Source of the DNA: Fimbriimonas ginsengisoli Gsoil 348
GTDB taxonomy: Bacteria; Armatimonadota; Fimbriimonadia; Fimbriimonadales; Fimbriimonadaceae
Assembly (NCBI GenBank): GCA_945881865.1
Contig: CAMCVK010000007.1
Location: 62,001-126,000, forward strand
Direction: 5' to 3'
DNA length: 64,000 nt
Shown: piece after piece, positions 59,299-64,000 of the stretch
Position numbering within the stretch: the first letter of the stretch is position 1
Layout of the letters: each line of letters opens with the position of its first letter
Program-made: the position numbers and the translations under genes
The notes under the pieces: model-generated
Seen by the model: only the letters and a program-made list of their open reading frames with translations
The model's database searches: none
Told to the model about the DNA's origin: nothing

Positions 59299-59778
59299 TT
59301 ACTCGCCGACGCCGACGCCAAGGTTTCCGGCCGGAACACCCGAGGTGTTCGGCGGGGTTTCAACGTTGACAGTCGAGGGAGCGATGAGGAGAACGCCGTC
59401 GCTTACCTGCTCCATGTGGCCGCCGGCCATTTCGCAACAACCCAGCAGGTAGTAGTACACCTCTTCCTGGTGGTCAGATGGCGTCTTGTTCAGATCAACG
59501 ATCTGCGTCATTCCTTCGCGCAGGCCGCTCATGACCCACTTGGCATCCTTCGAGTTCATTACGGCCTTCCGCACGTTAATGCTGTGGTGGTAAACGCCTT
59601 GGTGTCGCTCGAGGTTCTGAGACCCGGTGATGGGTGCCGGTGCCATCTCTTCTTCTTCGGCCGCTACGTCTCGCTTGCGCCAGAAAAAAATGATGTCCAG
59701 AAACCTAGAAAACCAGGTTTGCTCTTCCTGGTGAATATCCTCTACTTCGTCCGTGATTTGTTGTTGATTTTTAACCAT
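59299..59778 (-). CDS. sepF: Cell division protein SepF
   Basis: SepF anchors FtsZ to the membrane through an N-terminal amphipathic helix and polymerises into rings. The 159-residue protein has the amphipathic region TWFSRFLDIIFFWRK (about 21-35), an acidic linker, and the SepF core SINVRKAVMNSKDAKWVMSG, IVDLNKTPSDHQEEVYYYLLG and ISDGVLLIAPSTVNVE-like VSDGVLLIAPSTVNVE. yggS is the usual upstream partner and starts six bases before this gene begins, which supports the call. Confidence 0.88.
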   Translation of the reverse strand: MVKNQQQITDEVEDIHQEEQTWFSRFLDIIFFWRKRDVAAEEEEMAPAPITGSQNLERHQGVYHHSINVRKAVMNSKDAKWVMSGLREGMTQIVDLNKTPSDHQEEVYYYLLGCCEMAGGHMEQVSDGVLLIAPSTVNVETPPNTSGVPAGNLGVGVGE

Positions 59779-59784
59779 AGTGGT

Positions 59785-60441
59785 CTATCCCCTCGCTCCG
59801 AACAGAGCCGTTCCAACTCGGATATGGGTGGAGCCTTCTTGGATCGCCACGTCAAAATCCGAGCTCATTCCCATGCTCAGCCAGTCGCCCCGTAACTCTG
59901 CATTCCGCTGGGCAAGCTCCCGATAATACGGGCGCATGCCTTCCGGATCGCATTGTACGGGACCGATCGTCATGAGTCCACGAAATGAGATTCTCTTGCA
60001 TTCTATAAGAGATTCGTGAAAAGAGGCAAGGTTTTCAGGCGCAATACCGCCTTTTTGTGCCTCTTTTCCGACATTCACCTCGATGAAGACGTCCCGGACG
60101 GGGGAAAAGTCGGAGGAAATTGCGTCCCGCTGCCTCAGGTTCTCGAATACGTGTACGACCTGGAAGACGGAAAGGACGCGCCGAACCTTGTTTGACTGCA
60201 AGTGGCCAATGTAGTGCCAGCAGATATCGGTTGGCAAGGCCGAGATCTTTGGCTCGGCTTCTTGCAGCTTGTTCTCCCCGAAGTCGCGAACGCCGAGATC
60301 GTAGAACTCGCGAATCTGCTCCGCCGAATGCGTTTTCGAGACGGCAATAAGCGTGATCGTTGCCGGGTCGCGACCAACCGAATCGGCGGCGCGTTGAACA
60401 CGTTCACGAATCTCAGCGAGGCGGTGAGCCGGGCCGCTCAA
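59785..60441 (-). CDS. YggS-family PLP homeostasis protein
   Basis: The 218-residue protein binds pyridoxal 5'-phosphate and buffers its level. The PLP-binding Lys is in TITLIAVSKTHSAEQI; GENKLQEAEPKISALP, CWHYIGHLQSNKVRRV and SMGMSSDFDVAIQEGSTHIRVGTALFGARG are typical. TTG 60441 overlaps the upp stop as TTGA. The gene precedes sepF, the conserved order seen in many bacteria, and belongs to the same transcript. Confidence 0.92.
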   Translation of the reverse strand: MSGPAHRLAEIRERVQRAADSVGRDPATITLIAVSKTHSAEQIREFYDLGVRDFGENKLQEAEPKISALPTDICWHYIGHLQSNKVRRVLSVFQVVHVFENLRQRDAISSDFSPVRDVFIEVNVGKEAQKGGIAPENLASFHESLIECKRISFRGLMTIGPVQCDPEGMRPYYRELAQRNAELRGDWLSMGMSSDFDVAIQEGSTHIRVGTALFGARG

Positions 60442-61058
60442 AACGTTCCGAAAAGGCGATCACCGAAGTCGCCAAGGCCGGGGACGATGTACTTTCGGTC
60501 GTCCAACCCTTCATCAAGCGCGGCGGTAAAGATCTCTACGTCTGGGTGCCAGCTGTTCAAATGGGCAACACCTTCCGGCGCGGCCACGATCGAAACCATC
60601 TTGATGTTCGTTGCCCCGGCATCCTTCATCAGGCCGATCGCCCGGACGGCTGAGCCGCCGGTTGCGAGCATAGGGTCCAGGCATAGGCAAAACTTACCGG
60701 CCAACGAAGGAAGCTTTTTGTAATAGGTCTCGGCGGCGGCGGTTTGTTCGTTCCGTTCCAAGCCGATATATCCCACGGCGACCTCGGGAAACAGTTGAAG
60801 GAACGGTGCGACCATCCCGAGACCGGCGCGCAGAACCGGAACAACCACGAGCGGGCAGGCGAGGTTACGACCCTCCGTCTCGGCGATTGGCGTGGTTACC
60901 GTCGTCGCCACAACCGGGAAGTTTCGGGTGGCTTCCAAGGCAAGGATCGTGCCCAGGGCTTCTGAGTTCTGCCGAAATTCGCGCGGCCCGGTAGCGGCGT
61001 TGCGCAAACTCGCCAAAAGGCTTTCGGCAAGCGGATGCGAGACGATGTGGATTTGCAC
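60438..61058 (-). CDS. upp: Uracil phosphoribosyltransferase
   Basis: UPRT makes UMP from uracil and PRPP in the salvage pathway. The 206-residue protein has GTILALEATRNF, CPLVVVPVLRAGLGMV, the PRPP loop CLCLDPMLATGGSAVRAI and the C-terminal uracil-binding KYIVPGLGDFGDRLFGT. GTG 61058 gives MQIHIVSHPLAESLLASLR, the normal beginning; the frame is open upstream but that part is not homologous. CATAAT ends seven bases upstream. It is the first gene of the upp-yggS-sepF-ATL series. Confidence 0.93.
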   Translation of the reverse strand: MQIHIVSHPLAESLLASLRNAATGPREFRQNSEALGTILALEATRNFPVVATTVTTPIAETEGRNLACPLVVVPVLRAGLGMVAPFLQLFPEVAVGYIGLERNEQTAAAETYYKKLPSLAGKFCLCLDPMLATGGSAVRAIGLMKDAGATNIKMVSIVAAPEGVAHLNSWHPDVEIFTAALDEGLDDRKYIVPGLGDFGDRLFGTF

Positions 61059-61146
61059 GTATATGATTATGCGGTCGTTCTGGCCGGCCGATGTTGTGAT
61101 CGATTCGTCGGACGGGCCACAATGAACCGTTCCGGAATTCATCCCT

Positions 61147-62538
61147 ATGAGCAAAAGTTCGGTTGCTGGCATCATTCTCGCCGCGGGCAAGGGCACCCGC
61201 ATGAAGAGCGACCTGCCCAAAGTGCTTCACGAAGTGTGTGGGGAGACGATGGTTGGCCTCGCCGCCCGTGCCCTGCACGATGCCGGGGTTGAAAAGATCG
61301 TGATCGTCATTGGTCATGGCGCCGAGCTGGTTCGCGAGCGGATGGGCGAGGGTTATGACTACGCGGTGCAGGATCCGCCACAAGGGACCGGTGACGCCGC
61401 GCGAGTTGGCCTTGAGATGCTGAAGGACTGGGAAGGCCCGATTCTGATCACCGCCGGTGACACCCCGATTTTGAACGGCGAGGTTTTGCGCCAACTCGTC
61501 GACCGTCAATTCGACACGGAGTCGGATTGCGTCATCGCCACGATCGAGCTCGAGGACCCGACCGGCTACGGCCGCATTCTCTGGGAAAACGGTGAGTTCT
61601 CCGGAATCGTCGAAGAAAAGGACGCCACCCCCGAACAGAAAAAGCTTAAGGAGACTTGCGTTTCGGTCTACAGCTTCTCCGGACCGGCGCTTGCCGACGC
61701 CGTAGCCCGATTGACCCCAGCAAATGCCCAGGGGGAGTACTACTTAACCGACGCCCCCTTGCTGATTTCCCAGGCTGGCGGCAAGGTCATCACCGAGAAG
61801 TTTGCTGACCCAGAACTCTTTATGGGCTGCAACGACCGCGTGCACCTTTCGGACGCCGAGCGAATTCTTCGACGCCGCATCAATCTGAGGCACATGCGAA
61901 ACGGCGTCACAATGCAGAATCCGGATGCCACCTATATCGGGCTCGACGTCGAGATCGGCTCGGACACCTACATTCTTGCCAACACGCACATTGAAGGTCG
62001 CACCAAAATTGGCCGAAACGCCGAAATCGGGCCCAACTCGCTGGTTCGAAACTCTGTCGTCGGCGATGGTGCCCACGTCCACTTCAGTTCCGTCAAGGAC
62101 TCGGTCATCGGCGAAGGCTGCAAGGTCGGGCCTTATGCCACCCTCCGCGCTCAGGCACATCTTTCGGCCGGCGTGAAGATTGGTAACTACGTCGAAGTGA
62201 AGAACTCTCACATTGGCGAGAAGGCCAGCGCCGCGCACCTCACGTATCTTGGCGACGCCACGATTGGCGCGAAGACGAACATCGGCGCGGGAACGATCAC
62301 GGCCAACTACGACGGGTTCAACAAGCACCGAACCTCCATCGGAACCGGCGCGTTCATCGGCACGAACTCTACTTTGGTAGCACCCGTGGAGATTGGAGAC
62401 GGGGCATTCGTAGTTGCGGGTAGCGTTATTACGCAGAACGTTCCGGATAACGCCGGTGCGTTCGGCAGAGCAAGGCAGGAAGTAAAGGAAGAATGGGCAT
62501 CACGATGGCGGACCAGGAAACAGGACACGAAGTCGTAG
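61147..62538 (+). CDS. glmU: Bifunctional UDP-GlcNAc pyrophosphorylase / GlcN-1-P acetyltransferase
   Basis: GlmU makes UDP-GlcNAc for peptidoglycan and other glycans. The 463-residue protein has the N-terminal uridyltransferase motif LAAGKGTRMKSDLPKVLH, DPPQGTGDAARVGL and the left-handed beta-helix acetyltransferase (NTHIEGRTKIGRNAEIGPNS, then GTITANYDGFNKHRTSIG). ATG 61147 fits the start of the first motif. It overlaps the prs gene by 34-46 bases, so the two are co-translated. glmU followed by prs is a common order. Confidence 0.95.
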   Translation: MSKSSVAGIILAAGKGTRMKSDLPKVLHEVCGETMVGLAARALHDAGVEKIVIVIGHGAELVRERMGEGYDYAVQDPPQGTGDAARVGLEMLKDWEGPILITAGDTPILNGEVLRQLVDRQFDTESDCVIATIELEDPTGYGRILWENGEFSGIVEEKDATPEQKKLKETCVSVYSFSGPALADAVARLTPANAQGEYYLTDAPLLISQAGGKVITEKFADPELFMGCNDRVHLSDAERILRRRINLRHMRNGVTMQNPDATYIGLDVEIGSDTYILANTHIEGRTKIGRNAEIGPNSLVRNSVVGDGAHVHFSSVKDSVIGEGCKVGPYATLRAQAHLSAGVKIGNYVEVKNSHIGEKASAAHLTYLGDATIGAKTNIGAGTITANYDGFNKHRTSIGTGAFIGTNSTLVAPVEIGDGAFVVAGSVITQNVPDNAGAFGRARQEVKEEWASRWRTRKQDTKS

Positions 62539-63503
62539 ATGGCTCCGCGCTTACCGGAATGAAACTATTTGCCGGGAACGCCAACCCAGAACTGGCCCGG
62601 CGGGTGGCCGACGCCCTCGGTATCGAAGTGGGACGCCTCACTTCCACGAAGTTTGCGGATGGCGAAATCCGCATCATGGTGGAAGAAAGTGCGCGTGGAA
62701 ACGACATTTTCATCCTGCAGCCGACTTGCGCCCCGGCGAACGACAACGCGATGGAGCTGTTCATCATGCTCGATGCGTTTCGGCGGGCAAGCGCGCGAAA
62801 CATTACCGTCGTCATGCCGTACTACGGCTACGGCCGCCAAGACAAGAAGATCAAGCCGCGCGAACCGATTACGGCCCGCCTGATCGCCGACATCATCCAG
62901 AACTCGGGAGCAACGCGCGTGGTGGCGATTGACCTTCACGCCGAGCAGATCCAGGGTTTCTTTAACATTCCGGTGGACCATCTCTATGGCTTTCCCATCC
63001 TCGGCCAGTACTTCATCGATAAGGGCTTTCGTGAACTCGAAGACGTTACGGTCGTTAGCCCGGACGTTGCCGGTGTCGGCCGTGCCTCAGCCCTGGCGAA
63101 GATGATGAACGCGTCGCTCGTCGTCATCAACAAACGCCGGCCAAAGCCGAACGAGGTCGAAGTCGTCGAGATCGTCGGTGACTTCGTCGGCAAGCGGTGC
63201 GTGATGATCGATGACATGATTGACACCGGCGGGAGCATCATCCACGGTGCAAACGCCCTGATGGACCGCGGCGCGCGAGAAGTCATCGCGTGCTGTACAC
63301 ATCCGGTCTTCAGCCGAAACGCAACCCACCGGATCCAAGACTCCTGCATTTCGGAACTCGTCTGCCTCGACACAATTCCGATCGCGGCCGAAGCCATCGT
63401 GCCGAAGCTTCGCATCCTGCCGAGTGCCCCTCTGATTGCCGACGCGATTCGCCGCATCCACTGTAACGAGTCGGTCAGCGAGCTTTTCGGCGACTGGCGG
63501 TAG
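62493..63503 (+). CDS. prs: Ribose-phosphate pyrophosphokinase
   Basis: This enzyme makes PRPP from ribose 5-phosphate and ATP. The 336-residue protein (ATG 62493; ATG 62505 also possible) has GNANPELARRVADALG, the FIDGEI-like TKFADGEIRIMVEESARGND, YYGYGRQDKKIKPREPITARLIAD, the PRPP-binding loop VMIDDMIDTGGSI and a class I C-terminus (IADAIRRIHCNESVSELF). PRPP is the substrate of the UPRT encoded 1.5 kb away. Confidence 0.95.
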   Translation: MGITMADQETGHEVVDGSALTGMKLFAGNANPELARRVADALGIEVGRLTSTKFADGEIRIMVEESARGNDIFILQPTCAPANDNAMELFIMLDAFRRASARNITVVMPYYGYGRQDKKIKPREPITARLIADIIQNSGATRVVAIDLHAEQIQGFFNIPVDHLYGFPILGQYFIDKGFRELEDVTVVSPDVAGVGRASALAKMMNASLVVINKRRPKPNEVEVVEIVGDFVGKRCVMIDDMIDTGGSIIHGANALMDRGAREVIACCTHPVFSRNATHRIQDSCISELVCLDTIPIAAEAIVPKLRILPSAPLIADAIRRIHCNESVSELFGDWR

Positions 63504-63506
63504 GCG

Positions 63507-63944
63507 ATGCCGGAAGGGGACCCGCAGGTCATCGAGTGGCAAATTCGGGTCGCCGACCGACGCCCCGGCGCGATTTGGGTGATCGGCGGGGTTGCCGTCG
63601 TGGTGTTGTTTGTCGGATCCTCCATCGGCGGAATCGCGTTGGGAGCGATTGGAGCCACATTGATCCTGCTTGCAACCGCCGAGTATTGGGTTGGCCGGAA
63701 GTTTAAGCTGGACGAGCAGGAGGCCAGCGCGGGAGTTGGCCCCAGCGTGAACGTGTTGGCGTGGGACAAGATTCAGCGTGTGATCATCCAAAAGGATTCG
63801 GTGGTCCTCACGGCGCTGGCAAAAGAAAGCAAGCTCGACAACATTCGGGGCGTGCATTTGAGAACGTTGCCCGAGAATCATGAGGCCGTGATCGGCTATA
63901 TTCGTAGCCACTGCAACACGGATGTCAGATTTTTGGGAGAATGA
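63507..63944 (+). CDS. Membrane protein of unknown function
   Basis: The 145-residue protein has two membrane segments (GAIWVIGGVAVVVLFVGSS and GIALGAIGATLILLATAEY, about residues 20-58) followed by a soluble domain with WDKIQRVIIQKDSVVLTAL and KLDNIRGVHLRTLPEN, like the PH-like domain of small membrane proteins. It starts three bases after the prs stop. The final bases overlap the next gene by 23 bases. Confidence 0.6.
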   Translation: MPEGDPQVIEWQIRVADRRPGAIWVIGGVAVVVLFVGSSIGGIALGAIGATLILLATAEYWVGRKFKLDEQEASAGVGPSVNVLAWDKIQRVIIQKDSVVLTALAKESKLDNIRGVHLRTLPENHEAVIGYIRSHCNTDVRFLGE

Positions 63945-64000
63945 GTTAACGGAAGAAGAGCAGGAAGCCCTGCTCGAAAAAGCGGCCAACCAGGTTCGGA
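63922..64000 (+). CDS. N-terminal fragment of the next gene
   Basis: ATG 63922 opens a frame that runs to the right edge (MSDFWENELTEEEQEALLEK, then AANQVR). It is acidic and helical. It overlaps the end of the membrane protein gene, as expected for a coupled operon. The function cannot be told from 26 residues. Confidence 0.5.
   Translation, partial: MSDFWENELTEEEQEALLEKAANQVR

Overview
The window is 64 kb of GC-rich bacterial chromosome, mostly ordinary housekeeping genes interleaved with short accessory patches. The PEP-CTERM protein, the Trypco, redoxin and PIN families, the yggS-sepF order and the overall gene content suggest a soil or rhizosphere Armatimonadota (Fimbriimonas-like) organism. 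That assignment is inferred from gene content only. No rRNA gene is present to confirm it.

Layout. 1-6.9 kb: 5' part of rpoC, a PEP-CTERM surface protein, a beta-helix pectate-lyase-like protein and two small exported or membrane proteins. 6.9-8.4 kb: an AT-rich cassette (Trypco2-like protein, a 75-residue protein, a retropepsin-like protease) and a gene remnant. 8.4-22.7 kb: core metabolism and replication (GH4 glycosidase, glnA, aldo/keto reductase, hflX, dnaA, thiamine pyrophosphokinase, transketolase, phoU, ABC exporter). 22.7-26.6 kb: an AT-richer island with a three-gene operon (unknown protein, HAD-type 5'-nucleotidase, DUF2130 coiled-coil/PD-(D/E)XK protein) and an orphan HTH regulator. 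26.7-40.6 kb: accessory single genes, a PIN toxin-antitoxin pair, a class A beta-lactamase, two phytanoyl-CoA dioxygenase-like proteins, a GH5 cellulase, and a REP/RAYT element with seven palindromic repeats. 40.7-45.8 kb: tRNA-Thr and tRNA-Tyr, then leuC, a secreted protein, rpmH, rnpA and yidD in one chain of overlapping genes, followed by yidC and jag. 45.9-51 kb: a gene broken by an in-frame TGA, an LD-carboxypeptidase, a phosphodiester glycosidase and a DUF1501 protein. 51-64 kb: dnaK, an APC permease, acpS with a NarI/Fe-S/CCG oxidoreductase, the upp-yggS-sepF-ATL-mrp group on the minus strand, and glmU, prs and a membrane protein on the plus strand.

Two points about expression stand out. 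First, at least ten transcription units carry a TAnnnT -10-like hexamer exactly six bases before the start codon, so their mRNAs are probably leaderless. Other genes, especially internal operon genes, have Shine-Dalgarno sequences or 4-nt stop/start overlaps (ATGA, GTGA, TTGA, and apparently CTGA for rnpA). Second, several accessory genes have perfect inverted repeats over their promoters, consistent with self-regulation.

The best candidates for something new are the Trypco2/retropepsin cassette, the DUF2130/5'-nucleotidase operon, and the RAYT element with an internally deleted mirror copy framed by an exactly inverted REP pair. These functional readings rest on motif recognition by eye. No database search was possible.
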